Of a DNA stretch of 64,000 nt, positions 18,317 through 26,609 are shown piece after piece; within the stretch, counting starts at the first letter, position 1, and every line of letters starts with the position of its first letter. Below the pieces are notes generated by a model. The model was not told where the DNA came from. It did no database searches and saw only the letters and a program-made list of their open reading frames with translations. Position numbers and translations under genes: made by a program. This DNA is from Marinobacterium sp. (GTDB taxonomy: Bacteria > Pseudomonadota > Gammaproteobacteria > Pseudomonadales > Balneatricaceae): positions 1-64,000 of the forward strand of contig JAOXSF010000111.1 of NCBI GenBank assembly GCA_025800125.1. The letters run 5' to 3'.

Positions 18317-18417
18317 AATTGTCAGATTTAACGCTGTACAGACTATTCCAACCTTAAAACGACACCGCAGCCTGCGTTCTATGCTGAAAATGCACATTCA
18401 TTCAGCTGGAGGCACAC

Positions 18418-18651
18418 ATGCCTGATTCCAATCACAGCCTCTAGACTGACTTCCCCGAACACCGAACCCGCACCCACCAGCTCAAGCTGAACGATGAAAA
18501 CTTTGCCCGAATGGCAACCGAATACCATCAGATAGACCATAGTATCCGTGGCCAGGAACACCGTGGCATTGTCACCAGCGATGAGCAGTTTGAACGGATG
18601 AAACACCGCCGCCTGAAACTGAAAGACCGGCTCTATCAAATGTTGCAATAG
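18418..18651 (+). pseudogene. YdcH/DUF465 family gene interrupted by an amber codon
   Basis: Starting at the ATG at 18418 (GGAGG six bases upstream), the frame reads MPDSNHSL, then TAG at 18442-18444, then TDFPEHRTRTHQLKLNDENF and on to a TAG at 18649. Ignoring the ninth codon gives a 76-residue protein plus the amber position, with the DUF465/YdcH pattern: the HSL-x-TDFPEHR start, FARMATEYHQIDHSI, TSDEQFERMKHRRLKLKDRLYQML. YdcH-like proteins are small basic helical hairpins of unknown role. The rest of the frame shows no second lesion, so the stop is recent, a sequence error, or read through. The next in-frame ATG would remove about a third of the protein. Confidence 0.85.
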
Positions 18652-18687
18652 AGCTCACAACCAACCTCGTCCGCGTCACAGAGCAAC

Positions 18688-18754
18688 AGGCTGTGAATAA
18701 CTATTCACAGCCTCTCCTGAGGATTTACACCCATAATTCACAAAGTTATACACA
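18688..18754 (+). promoter_or_regulatory. Long palindrome and DnaA-box-like sites upstream of the AraC gene
   Basis: A near-continuous palindrome with 12-bp arms (AGGCTGTGAATA / TATTCACAGCCT, 2-nt centre) spans 18688-18713. It includes TTATTCACA on the minus strand (18692-18700), and TTATACACA lies at 18746-18754; both fit the DnaA consensus TTATNCACA, and CTATTCACA at 18701 is one base off. Binding by DnaA is inference. The palindrome could instead end the DUF465 transcript or bind the AraC-type regulator. Confidence 0.45.
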
Positions 18755-18829
18755 GCCCTGATTCAATATTACTGCACCGGGAAAGTAATCTACCAGGTCA
18801 TATCCGTACAAAACAACAGCTGACACAGG

Positions 18830-19681
18830 GTGCTACACTGGCCGCTTCATAGAAATTCTGCCAGATCAGAAACCGTGGAACTGAATTCAGAACTGAAACT
18901 ACAGCAGCTGGAGATGATCAGCGCATGTTTCGAACGCAGCACCTTCAGCCCCCATATTCACGAGGGGTTCAGTATTGCCATGGTGCAGCAGGGCACTCAA
19001 CGCTTTCAACGTGATCGCACAACCCATCTGGCGAATCCGGGCCAGCTGCTACTGATCAATGCTGACCAGCTCCACGATGGTGAAAGCGCCAACCCACATC
19101 TGCACTGTCGCTATCATGCACTTTATCCACAACCGGAGTTACTGCTGCCCGTTGTTGAAGACCTTTGTGGCCCCGGTGCCGGGCTGCCCTGGTTCGACCC
19201 GGTTGTGGACGACCCACAACTGGCACAATTCCTGGCCCAACTGTTTCAACCTGCCAGCTCAACAGCTGACCTGCTAAGTCAGCAGGTGCACTTCCTTCAG
19301 GGTATGGCACTGCTGATTCAGCGCCACAGTCGCAAGTACAGTGAGTTTCGTCCACTTATCAATGCACCGGATAAAGTCAGAACACTACGTCATTACCTGG
19401 ATGCTCACTGCAATGAGGTGGTCAGCCTGAATACACTTTCTAGACTGGTTAACCTGAACCCCAGCTACCTGACCCGCCTGTTTGTCCGCCACACCGGCAT
19501 ACCACCGCAACACTATCAGCTGATGCGCCGCGTCGAACGGGCACAACAGCTGATTCGACAGGGACTACCACTGATCGACACCGCCCTGCAAACCGGCTTT
19601 ACCGATCAGGCTCATTTCAGCAGGCACTTCAAACGCTTTACCGGACTTCCTCCCGGCCGCTATCAACGTGCCTTACGCTAA
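18830..19681 (+). CDS. AraC family transcriptional regulator
   Basis: DNA-binding regulator with an N-terminal cupin sensing domain (HIHEGFSIAMVQQGTQRF and PGQLLLINADQLHDGE, residues about 40-90) and a C-terminal double helix-turn-helix (SLNTLSRLVNLNPSYLTRLFVRHTGIPPQHY and IDTALQTGFTDQAHFSRHFKRFTGLPPGRY). The frame opens at a GTG at 18830; another GTG at 18875 is as likely, because neither has a clear ribosome site and conserved similarity begins after both. It is followed 78 bp later, on the same strand, by azlCD, and this regulator-plus-AzlCD arrangement is common. It probably controls that exporter in response to an amino acid or related ligand. Confidence 0.88.
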   Translation: MLHWPLHRNSARSETVELNSELKLQQLEMISACFERSTFSPHIHEGFSIAMVQQGTQRFQRDRTTHLANPGQLLLINADQLHDGESANPHLHCRYHALYPQPELLLPVVEDLCGPGAGLPWFDPVVDDPQLAQFLAQLFQPASSTADLLSQQVHFLQGMALLIQRHSRKYSEFRPLINAPDKVRTLRHYLDAHCNEVVSLNTLSRLVNLNPSYLTRLFVRHTGIPPQHYQLMRRVERAQQLIRQGLPLIDTALQTGFTDQAHFSRHFKRFTGLPPGRYQRALR

Positions 19682-19759
19682 TACTCCACCGTAGAAAGTC
19701 AGATCCTTACAAGAACAGCGAACACCGTCTCGTCACACTGACAGCAGGAGGATCACATC

Positions 19760-20482
19760 ATGCTCACACATCCTGCGGCTTTCAGACATCCAAAGATAAA
19801 AAAAGGCCTGCGAGAAACCGCCCCAATGCTGCTGGCGGTTATCCCACTGGCCACCAGCTACGGTGCCACCGGTATTGCCCAGGGCGAGAACGGCTGGTTA
19901 CTGCTGCTCAGTTCGATGCTTATTTTTGCTGGTAGTGCTCAACTGATGGCACTGGGTCTGATCGCAGCAGACTCACCACTGTGGCTGATTCTGCTTACTA
20001 CCCTGATTATCAACAGCCGTCACCTGCTCTATGCCACCAGTCTGATTCAGCCATTGAAAAACATACCAGACTGGCGCAAGCGACTGGCGGCCTTCGTACT
20101 GAATGATGAAACTTATGCGCTGATCAGCTCACAGACTGGCAAATCCGGCTTCTATCCATTGATGGTCTCCTCAGGGCTGGCGACCTGGAGCAGCTGGGTG
20201 CTGGGCACGGCACTGGGTATCAGCCTGGGCCAGCAACTACCAGAGCGTCTGCTGGCTGAACTGGACGTGATCCTGGTACTGACCTTCCTCTGCCTGCTAG
20301 TGCCAGGTATGAACAACAACGCACACCGCGCCACCGCTCTGATTGCCACCCTGACCATCAGCCTGTGCTGGCACTGGCCACTGGGCAGCGATCTGCTGTT
20401 TGCCGGGACAGCCGGTATTTTTGCGGGTGCACTGGTTAACCATCTGCAACGCACATCCACCCGTATGCTGGAGAAAAACTGA
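19760..20482 (+). CDS. azlC: AzlC family branched-chain amino acid exporter, large subunit
   Basis: Inner-membrane protein of 240 residues that, with the small AzlD partner, exports branched-chain amino acids in studied systems. About seven hydrophobic segments are visible; the family motifs ETAPMLLAVIPLATSYGATG near the N-terminus, SSMLIFAGSAQLMALGLI and INSRHLLYATSL are present, and FVLNDETYAL follows. AGGAGG lies ten bases before the ATG. The TGA stop overlaps the ATG of azlD in TGATG, showing translational coupling. The AraC gene upstream is the likely regulator. Confidence 0.93.
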   Translation: MLTHPAAFRHPKIKKGLRETAPMLLAVIPLATSYGATGIAQGENGWLLLLSSMLIFAGSAQLMALGLIAADSPLWLILLTTLIINSRHLLYATSLIQPLKNIPDWRKRLAAFVLNDETYALISSQTGKSGFYPLMVSSGLATWSSWVLGTALGISLGQQLPERLLAELDVILVLTFLCLLVPGMNNNAHRATALIATLTISLCWHWPLGSDLLFAGTAGIFAGALVNHLQRTSTRMLEKN

Positions 20483-20784
20483 TGGATATCTGGCTGATCT
20501 GCGCCATGGCACTGATCACTTTCACTACCCGCTACCTGTCACTGGCCCTGTATCAGCGCCTGCCGAACTGGCTACTGCATGCACACTGGCTACGCTATAT
20601 CAGCACCGCCATGCTGAGTGCACTGCTAGCCAAAGCAGCACTGATACATGAACAACAGCTCCAGCTGACTACAGAGAACCCGATACTGATCGCAGGCCTG
20701 GCCACACTGGTATGCCTGCTCTGTCAGCAATCCAGACCCCTCAGCTTTCTGGCCGGACTGCTGACCTTTGCACTGGTGCGTTAA
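20482..20784 (+). CDS. azlD: AzlD family exporter, small subunit
   Basis: A 100-residue membrane protein with three to four hydrophobic helices (MDIWLICAMALITFTTRYLS at the start, LRYISTAMLSALLAKAAL, PILIAGLATLVCLLC). The TFTTRYLS motif is typical of AzlD, the required small partner of AzlC. Translation is coupled to azlC by a one-base overlap. It converges on a flavin-protein gene 12 bp further on. Confidence 0.92.
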   Translation: MDIWLICAMALITFTTRYLSLALYQRLPNWLLHAHWLRYISTAMLSALLAKAALIHEQQLQLTTENPILIAGLATLVCLLCQQSRPLSFLAGLLTFALVR

Positions 20785-20796
20785 AGCAGATCAACC

Positions 20797-21447
20797 TTAC
20801 CGGTTATCGGCCGGTTTCTTCGCCTGGCCGCTAAAGGGGCAGATTGCAGCAACGCCGTTCCAGACAGGTATATCGAGGTCTTCCGGTTCTTCATGCACAC
20901 CTTCATCGCGCTGTTTGAAGCTGCCTTCGTCAATGGTCAGTTTCATCAGGGCGGTGATGTAACGTTCTTTTTCATTGGCCGGACGCACCTGGCTGGCGCG
21001 ACCCGGCTCCATCTGATCCAGTATGACATTGAAAACACGATCAAACTCAGTGGCATCGGTAATACGCTCACCAGTACAAAACAGCACCGCAGAGCGGTAG
21101 TTGGCGCTGTGGTGGTACGCTGATTTTGACATCACCCAGGCATCATAGCGGGCAAACGAAACACATACCTCACCCCCCGCTTCCAGATATTTCTGCAGAC
21201 GGCTTTTATTCGCCACATGAAAATAGAGGGAGTCATCCACTCGCCATAAGGTCATCGGAATGGATACCGGCCGGTTATTGGCAACAAAGGCGATGTGACC
21301 CAGTTTCAGCTCATCCACCAGCTGGTGAACAGGTTCCCGATCATAACGGGCCCGTTTGGCAACCCGTTTTACCGTACTATCCGGGCCATGGGGCAGCGTG
21401 GCTGAAGTAACGGCCGTACAGGCAACCGGTGACTCAGATACAGACAT
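20797..21447 (-). CDS. Pyridoxamine 5'-phosphate oxidase-like flavin-binding protein
   Basis: A 216-residue cytosolic protein with the split-barrel FMN-binding fold. The segments GHIAFVANNRPVSIPMTLWRVDDSLYFHVANKSRL, VCVSFARYDAWVMSKSAYHHSANYRSAVLFCTG and the KERYITALMKLTIDEGS helix match the PNPOx-like family (PF12900), which includes NimA-type proteins. Substrates in this group are varied and cannot be predicted. The ATG at 21447 has GGAGG upstream. It converges on azlD and its promoter faces a region with a tandem array. Confidence 0.85.
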   Translation of the reverse strand: MSVSESPVACTAVTSATLPHGPDSTVKRVAKRARYDREPVHQLVDELKLGHIAFVANNRPVSIPMTLWRVDDSLYFHVANKSRLQKYLEAGGEVCVSFARYDAWVMSKSAYHHSANYRSAVLFCTGERITDATEFDRVFNVILDQMEPGRASQVRPANEKERYITALMKLTIDEGSFKQRDEGVHEEPEDLDIPVWNGVAAICPFSGQAKKPADNR

Positions 21448-22227
21448 CAGATTTTCCTCCCTGAGGATCAGCTTTCGACAGGGGTAGTGTGCAAGCCAGA
21501 AGGGCCAATTAAGAGACCCATTTCTGACAAATTGACAGACCCACTTTTACGGATAACAATCTTTTACAGATAACGGTCTTTTATAAATAACAGCTTTTTA
21601 TAGATAACAGCCGCTTACACATGACGGCTTTCTGTACATAGCCGCTTTTTATGCACAGTTACTTTTATAACCCGTTACTTTGCGCAATCCGTTTTTATGC
21701 ACGGGTACGGGTCAGAGCGAGAGCACGAACAACCCGAGTAGACAAGGTTTGTTCAAACGTTGACCTTTGAGAGCCTTGGCGCGCTGAAAGCTTGATCAAT
21801 AGATTGCTAATGCTTCAGCTGTGACGTTACCTGCGCATAATTACCAACCAAAAATTGGGCTTGGGATTGTCCAGAAAACCTCCATGCTCTCGCCCTGAGC
21901 AGTTCTGCGATAAGTGACACCGCGACAGGCCATCGTCATCACAGACTGCCGCTGCAATTATTTTCTGTTCAGGAAAAAGTTTTTTAAAGAAAAGTAGATT
22001 TTATAAAAACAAGGCCCTGAAAATTATTATTTGCATGACACATCTATTACAAAAAAACCCTACTAATGTACTAATTCTATATTTGAGCGAACGATAACAA
22101 TTAACAGTTGCTAATATTACTTACCAGAATCGCTTATCATTCCAATAAGAATAAACCCTGAATCAGGCACCTTCTATCATACGTAGTTTTGTATACATTC
22201 TTAGAAGTAAATAGGTTGAAAAATATT
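21448..22227. other. Long AT-rich intergenic region
   Basis: About 780 bases without a plausible gene. It carries the leftward promoter of the flavin-protein gene, a 17-bp degenerate tandem array (21543-21678), and a very AT-rich stretch from 21960 to 22200 upstream of the chemoreceptor. Confidence 0.5.
21543..21678. repeat. Eight-copy degenerate 17-bp tandem array
   Basis: Eight contiguous 17-base units start at 21543, 21560, 21577, 21594, 21611, 21628, 21645 and 21662. The first four agree closely with CTTTTTAYAGATAACRG; later units drift but keep the pyrimidine-rich start and the spacing. The array lies 95 bp upstream of the leftward flavin-protein gene and 550 bp before the chemoreceptor. 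Confidence 0.85.
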
Positions 22228-24126
22228 ATGAAGTTAAACGGCTTTAAGCAGAAACTGGTGGTTACCATAACAACACTGGTTATCTGTGCGATGGTGATTA
22301 CTAACTGGTTGGCAGTTGATCGCTTTAAGGAAGATAAAATAGCCAGCATTCGTAGCAATCTGATGTCAACTGCGACCTATGAAGCACACAGTATCGAAAG
22401 CTGGCTGCAAGCAAAAGCAAACGCTATTGAAGCGATGGCACAACATGGCAAAACACTGACCAATCCAGCAGAAATTGTTGCGCTGACACGCCTTATCGCC
22501 AAATCTGCTGACCTTCACTATGCCACCTTTGGCTTTGAAACCGGTAAAGCTTATTCAAATACAGGTTGGCCAAACGGTATTGCACCACCAGACTACGACC
22601 CACGTACCCGTCCCTGGTATACTCAGGCTCGCCAGAACAATCGTCCTTCTGTATCAGACATATATAAAGATACCATCACAGGCATACCTCTTATTTCTAT
22701 CACTACGCCAATCTCCAATGGCGTGGTTACTGGCGATGTTAGCGTCGATATTCTCAATCAGGTAGTTAGCTCTATTAATTACCCTGGTGCGGTAACCCTG
22801 ATTCTGGATCAACAGGGTAAGGTAATGGCCTCTTCTTCTGGACAGGTCAAAACCGGAGCCCGGTTGTCGGACACTCCATCACTGCAAGAGGTCGAACGCG
22901 AAATCCTGACTCGCCCGGAAGGTATTATTGACTATGAACTGACAGGGCAAAGCAAGCTGGCGTTCTACCATGAAATTCAACTGGTTGGTAACCAGAAATG
23001 GCACCTGATGATCGGCCTGAATAAAGAGGTTGCTTACAGTGCGGTAGATGACTTTATGCTAGACGCTATTTCACTGTCTGCCGTACTAATCACTATTACT
23101 GTGCTGTTAGTACTGTGGGCACTGCGCTGGGTCTATCAACCAATTCTTCACTTACGCGATATGATTCTCAAACTCGCCGAAGGTGAAGGCGATCTGACTC
23201 GCCGCCTCAATATCCATAGCGAAGATGATCTGGGTACCATTGCTAAGGGAGTGAATACCTTTATCAGCAATCTGCAACAGATGATGCAGGAGGTGTCTTC
23301 TGCCAGTAATGGAATAGGAAAGGGCATTGAAGATCTGCGGTATCAGTCTGATACCACCCGTACCATTCTGACTGAACATGCGATGCAAACTGAACAGATT
23401 CTGCATGCGACAACAGAAATGGAAACAGCAGCACACATTGTAGCTGAAAGCTCAGCTCAGGCTGCACAAACAACCCGGCAAGCAACTGAAGATGCACAAC
23501 TCTCACATAATGTTGTTAGCGGCGCTGTTGAGGATGTCGTTGCTCTATTGCATGGAGTGGAAACAATGTCGACACATATCGCTACTGTGGATGCCGATAC
23601 CCAGCAGATCCATGATGTGCTCAGCGTAATTGGAGAAATTGCCGAACAGACCAACCTGCTGGCACTGAACGCCGCCATTGAAGCGGCCCGTGCCGGTGAG
23701 CAGGGTCGCGGCTTTGCGGTAGTTGCCGATGAAGTACGCGCGCTGGCTGCCCGCACCCAGCAGAGTACAGCGGAAATCGGTGACGTACTGGAGAAACTGC
23801 GAACAGGCTCTGAGCACATTGTGCAATCAATGACAGAGACCCGTCAGCGAGGAGAAACGTCACGAGAAACATCGGCTAAAGCCCTGGAAAGCCTGACATA
23901 CGTGCAACAGTCCGTAGAAGGTATTAACGACATCAATACCCGTATCGCAACCTCCGCAGAAGAACAGAGTGCTGCAACCGCCCAGATTGGCGGCACCATG
24001 ACAGCCATTAACGACATGGTAGGAGAGCTGTCCGGCAATACCGACACTACCGTGGATAGCGCCCAGCGCCTGATGGAACTGAACCAGCAGCTGCAGCAGA
24101 TTGTAAACCGCTTCAGACTGGCCTGA
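22228..24126 (+). CDS. Methyl-accepting chemotaxis protein with dCache sensor
   Basis: Transmembrane chemoreceptor of 632 residues: TM1 at about 9-29, periplasmic double-Cache domain to about 275, TM2 near 280-300, HAMP ([19 protein letters not shown] region), then the cytoplasmic signalling hairpin with the conserved tip [32 protein letters not shown]. In the sensor, [10 protein letters not shown] at 122-131, a tyrosine at 146 and an aspartate at 174 reproduce the arginine-x-tryptophan-tyrosine...tyrosine...aspartate pattern of amino-acid-binding dCache domains, so an amino acid ligand is inferred. The ATG at 22228 gives the standard start; a TTG frame from 22189 lacks support. There is no C-terminal CheR-docking pentapeptide. 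Confidence 0.93.
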   Translation: MKLNGFKQKLVVTITTLVICAMVITNWLAVDRFKEDKIASIRSNLMSTATYEAHSIESWLQAKANAIEAMAQHGKTLTNPAEIVALTRLIAKSADLHYATFGFETGKAYSNTGWPNGIAPPDYDPRTRPWYTQARQNNRPSVSDIYKDTITGIPLISITTPISNGVVTGDVSVDILNQVVSSINYPGAVTLILDQQGKVMASSSGQVKTGARLSDTPSLQEVEREILTRPEGIIDYELTGQSKLAFYHEIQLVGNQKWHLMIGLNKEVAYSAVDDFMLDAISLSAVLITITVLLVLWALRWVYQPILHLRDMILKLAEGEGDLTRRLNIHSEDDLGTIAKGVNTFISNLQQMMQEVSSASNGIGKGIEDLRYQSDTTRTILTEHAMQTEQILHATTEMETAAHIVAESSAQAAQTTRQATEDAQLSHNVVSGAVEDVVALLHGVETMSTHIATVDADTQQIHDVLSVIGEIAEQTNLLALNAAIEAARAGEQGRGFAVVADEVRALAARTQQSTAEIGDVLEKLRTGSEHIVQSMTETRQRGETSRETSAKALESLTYVQQSVEGINDINTRIATSAEEQSAATAQIGGTMTAINDMVGELSGNTDTTVDSAQRLMELNQQLQQIVNRFRLA

Positions 24127-24158
24127 TTGGCCCTGCAATCAGAGCTGATATTTCAGTG

Positions 24159-24209
24159 AAAGGCATTTGTAGAAGCAAAGCATTTGTAGAAGAAAGGTAT
24201 TTATAGAAG
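24159..24209 (+). repeat. Three-copy 17-bp tandem repeat
   Basis: Three near-identical units (AAAGGCATTTGTAGAAG type) follow each other at 24159, 24176 and 24193, with a fourth partial copy. They lie 32 bp after the chemoreceptor stop, in its 3' region. Confidence 0.85.
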
Positions 24210-24217
24210 AAAGCTAT

Positions 24218-24245
24218 GGCGCTGGCGGTTAATCCCGCCAGCGCC
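24218..24245. terminator. Strong hairpin between convergent genes
   Basis: Eleven-bp GC-rich stem GGCGCTGGCGG / CCGCCAGCGCC with a 6-nt loop, between the chemoreceptor and the convergent TRAP receptor gene. It lacks a T run, so it may be a weak terminator or an mRNA-stabilising end. Confidence 0.6.
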
Positions 24246-24279
24246 TGCATCCGTAACAGCCCGATAACCGGGTCAGCAC

Positions 24280-25281
24280 TCAGATCTCTTTACGCCCGAT
24301 CGCCCTCAGAATCACATTCAGCTTTTCCTTGCCGCCGATGCTGTCGTAATGCTTGGGCCATACTTTTTCAACGGCCAGCTGTGCCCACTTATCTTCATCC
24401 GCCGGGGTGCTGATCTCCATACCGTAGGAATCCACCAGCTCGCCACGAATATTATCTTCCTGCTCTTTCAGCCACTGCACACTGTATGTCGTCGCTTCTT
24501 TACCCGCTTCTACCAGCAGTTTCTGCATGGAAGCATCCTGTGCCTGGAACAGTGACTCAGAGACCACCAGCGGTTCCAGCAGGAACAGGTAGTGCAGATC
24601 GGTAATGTACTTCTGTACTTCCTGGAACTTCATCGAATAGATGGTGATGTAGGGAGTATCCTGGCCATCGACTACACCCTGCTGCAAGGCCGTAAAGGTT
24701 TCGGTCCAGGCCATTGGGGTCGGGTTGATACCCCAGGCCTTGTAAGTGTCGATCATGATCTCATTACGCGGCACACGTACCACCATACCCTGCAGATCAG
24801 CCAGTGTATTAACCGGACGCTTCGAGTTGCTCAACACCCGGAAGCCACTGAAGGTCCAGCCCAGAATACGGGCACCGGCATCACGCACGGTGTTATTTAT
24901 CAGCTCTTCGCCAATCGGCCCATTAACGATTTTTTCCGCTTCATCAACGCTGCGGATCAGATATGGCATCGACAACGCCCCCAGCGAAGGGGAAAACGGC
25001 GCCAGGTTATTGCTGGCCAGAATGGAAAAATCCAGTGTACCTATAGCCAACTCATTTACCGTGTCCTGTTCAGACCCCAGCTGTCCATTCAGAAACAGCG
25101 CCATCTTCTGTTTGCCATCGGTACGCTGTTCAATGATCTCAGCAAACTTCAGTCCCAGCGTCTCCTGGGCACTGCCACCGCCATCACCAACAGCTACTTT
25201 CCATGTTCCACCCCAGGCGGTCGCGCCCATCATCATGGTGGCCAGCGCTGCGGCCTTTAACACCCTGTTCCCGAATTTCAT
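24280..25281 (-). CDS. TRAP transporter solute-binding protein (DctP family), without adjacent membrane subunits
   Basis: Periplasmic receptor of a tripartite ATP-independent transporter; binds organic acids for sodium-driven uptake. The 333-residue product begins with a signal peptide (MKFGNRVLKAAALATMMMGATAWG). DctP features include FLNGQLGSEQDTVNELAIGTLDFSI, the MVVRVPRNEIMIDTYKAWGINPTPMAWTE segment with the arginine that usually clamps the carboxylate, and ALQQGVVDGQDTPYITIYSMKF. AGG lies eight bases before the ATG at 25281. No DctQ or DctM gene adjoins it; it follows hemJ by 135 bp on the same strand. It must use membrane subunits encoded elsewhere. Confidence 0.92.
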   Translation of the reverse strand: MKFGNRVLKAAALATMMMGATAWGGTWKVAVGDGGGSAQETLGLKFAEIIEQRTDGKQKMALFLNGQLGSEQDTVNELAIGTLDFSILASNNLAPFSPSLGALSMPYLIRSVDEAEKIVNGPIGEELINNTVRDAGARILGWTFSGFRVLSNSKRPVNTLADLQGMVVRVPRNEIMIDTYKAWGINPTPMAWTETFTALQQGVVDGQDTPYITIYSMKFQEVQKYITDLHYLFLLEPLVVSESLFQAQDASMQKLLVEAGKEATTYSVQWLKEQEDNIRGELVDSYGMEISTPADEDKWAQLAVEKVWPKHYDSIGGKEKLNVILRAIGRKEI

Positions 25282-25335
25282 TATTATACCTGCCTTGTCA
25301 TCTCTGTCCGGGCAGTGCCCGTATTGTCTGTCGCT

Positions 25336-25384
25336 GGACGTCACGGACGTCCTCTGCGACACGGGCCGACCCCGTATCGGCCCG
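25336..25384 (-). other. Two hairpins between hemJ and the TRAP receptor gene
   Basis: CGGGCCGA / TCGGCCCG (25362-25384, 7-nt loop) and GGACGT / ACGTCC (25336-25352). They lie in the 135-bp gap before the receptor gene. No T run follows in the direction of transcription, so processing or partial termination is more likely than a full stop. Confidence 0.5.
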
Positions 25385-25416
25385 CTCTGGTTATAACTGG
25401 CCCCGTTGCTGCGTGA

Positions 25417-25830
25417 TCAGAACGGTTTCACCACTACAAAGATCAGAATCGGAATGAAGATCAGCAGTGGTAGCTCATTAAACAGCCGGAAATATTTACC
25501 ACTGCGCTCGAGTGTACCTGCCCGCAGCTTTTTCAGGTAGGCCAGACACCAGTGATGGTAACCGATCAGCAGTACCACAAAGGTCAGCTTGGCATGCAGC
25601 CAGCCACCACTGAAGCCGTAACCCAGCCATAGCCATAGCCCCAGCGCCAGGGTGAATACCATCATGATGGTCATAAAGCTGTACAGCTTGCCCGCCATGA
25701 TCTCCAGTCGCGCAACATCCTGGCCTGCTTCGCGGCCTTCAACATAGTGCACAAAGATACGTGGCAGGTAGAAGATACCGGCCATCCAGCTGGTCATGGC
25801 CAGAATATGAAAGGTTTTTATCCACAGCAT
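25417..25830 (-). CDS. hemJ: Protoporphyrinogen IX oxidase HemJ
   Basis: Membrane enzyme of haem synthesis (UPF0093/CopD-like) that oxidises protoporphyrinogen IX to protoporphyrin IX. The 137-residue protein has four hydrophobic helices and the family sequence LWIKTFHILAMTSWMAGIFYLPRIFVHY, with the conserved histidine at residue 8, and HAKLTFVVLLIGYHHW with the conserved lysine. It lies 51 bp after the fumarylacetoacetase-family gene on the same strand; functional linkage between them is not evident. Confidence 0.93.
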   Translation of the reverse strand: MLWIKTFHILAMTSWMAGIFYLPRIFVHYVEGREAGQDVARLEIMAGKLYSFMTIMMVFTLALGLWLWLGYGFSGGWLHAKLTFVVLLIGYHHWCLAYLKKLRAGTLERSGKYFRLFNELPLLIFIPILIFVVVKPF

Positions 25831-25881
25831 TGTTCTGTTCTCTCCATTTCAGGTGATGTCGATACCGTCAACCGGTATCGC

Positions 25882-26541
25882 TCAGCAGGCGGATGTCTCT
25901 ATACGCAGGTGCTCAGCCAGCTCGACCACCAGCCGATCTTCTGGCCGCACCGGGCCCACGCCTGCGGGTGTACCGGTCAGCACAACATCGCCCGGATTGA
26001 GGGTAAAGAACTTCGAAATATAGCTCAGCAGCGCCAGTACTGGCGTCAGCATCTGCGCGCTATTACCCTGCTGGCGCAACTCACCGTTAACGGTCAGGCG
26101 GATTTCGCAATCGGTCAGATCAATGCCATCCGGCGAAATGAATGGAGAAAGAGGACAGGCACCATCAAAACTCTTGGCTTTTTCCCAGGGGTGACCAGAT
26201 TTCTTCAGTGCATCCTGTAGATCACGCAGGGTCAGATCCAGCCCCAGACCAATACCAGCAATGGCAGCGACGGCCGCCTCTTCCTCTGCATCAGTCAGAG
26301 TCTGTCCGATCAGAATCGCCATTTCCGTTTCAAAGTGTACCTGGCCCAGATCACGGGGCACCCGGAACGGGGCTGTCATGGGTACCACCGCGCTGGCCGG
26401 TTTGATAAACAGCAGCGGAACGGCTGGCACCGGATTATTGAGTTCTTTTGCATGGTCGGCGTAGTTGCGCCCGACACAGACGACTTTACCCAGCGGCCAG
26501 TCAAATAACTGACCGTCCGGGGTCTGATGCTGATATACCAT
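25882..26541 (-). CDS. Fumarylacetoacetate hydrolase family protein (acylpyruvase-like)
   Basis: FAH-fold metal enzyme, similar to YcgM/FAHD1 acylpyruvate hydrolases or oxaloacetate decarboxylases that cut C-C bonds in beta-keto acids. The 219-residue product has KVVCVGRNYADHAKELNN, the metal-binding VHFETEMAILIG segment, LGLDLTLRDLQ and GDVVLTGTPAGVGPV. A GTG three codons upstream (26550) is possible, but the ATG at 26541 has AGAGGT seven bases before it and is preferred. The exact substrate is unknown. It is read in the same direction as hemJ. Confidence 0.92.
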   Translation of the reverse strand: MVYQHQTPDGQLFDWPLGKVVCVGRNYADHAKELNNPVPAVPLLFIKPASAVVPMTAPFRVPRDLGQVHFETEMAILIGQTLTDAEEEAAVAAIAGIGLGLDLTLRDLQDALKKSGHPWEKAKSFDGACPLSPFISPDGIDLTDCEIRLTVNGELRQQGNSAQMLTPVLALLSYISKFFTLNPGDVVLTGTPAGVGPVRPEDRLVVELAEHLRIETSAC

Positions 26542-26560
26542 CTGGCTCACCTCTGGCTGC

Positions 26561-26579
26561 GCCCCGCTCAGAGCGGGGC
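26561..26579. terminator. GC-rich hairpin between MFS and FAH genes
   Basis: GCCCCGCTC / GAGCGGGGC, nine-bp arms with an almost closed loop, located after the MFS stop and just before the FAH ribosome site. In the direction of transcription no T run follows, so efficiency is uncertain. Confidence 0.5.
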
Positions 26580-26609
26580 TTTGTCATGATGGCAGCGATG
26601 GTAACAGAT

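Noticed and set aside
18442-18444. In-frame TAG considered as a recoded amino acid (pyrrolysine type)
   Set aside because: No sign of pyrrolysine machinery, and gammaproteobacterial YdcH proteins do not need a special residue there; mutation, error or readthrough is simpler.
21543-21678. 17-bp array considered as a plasmid replication origin
   Set aside because: The period fits iterons, but there is no rep or par gene, and flanking genes are ordinary chromosomal ones.
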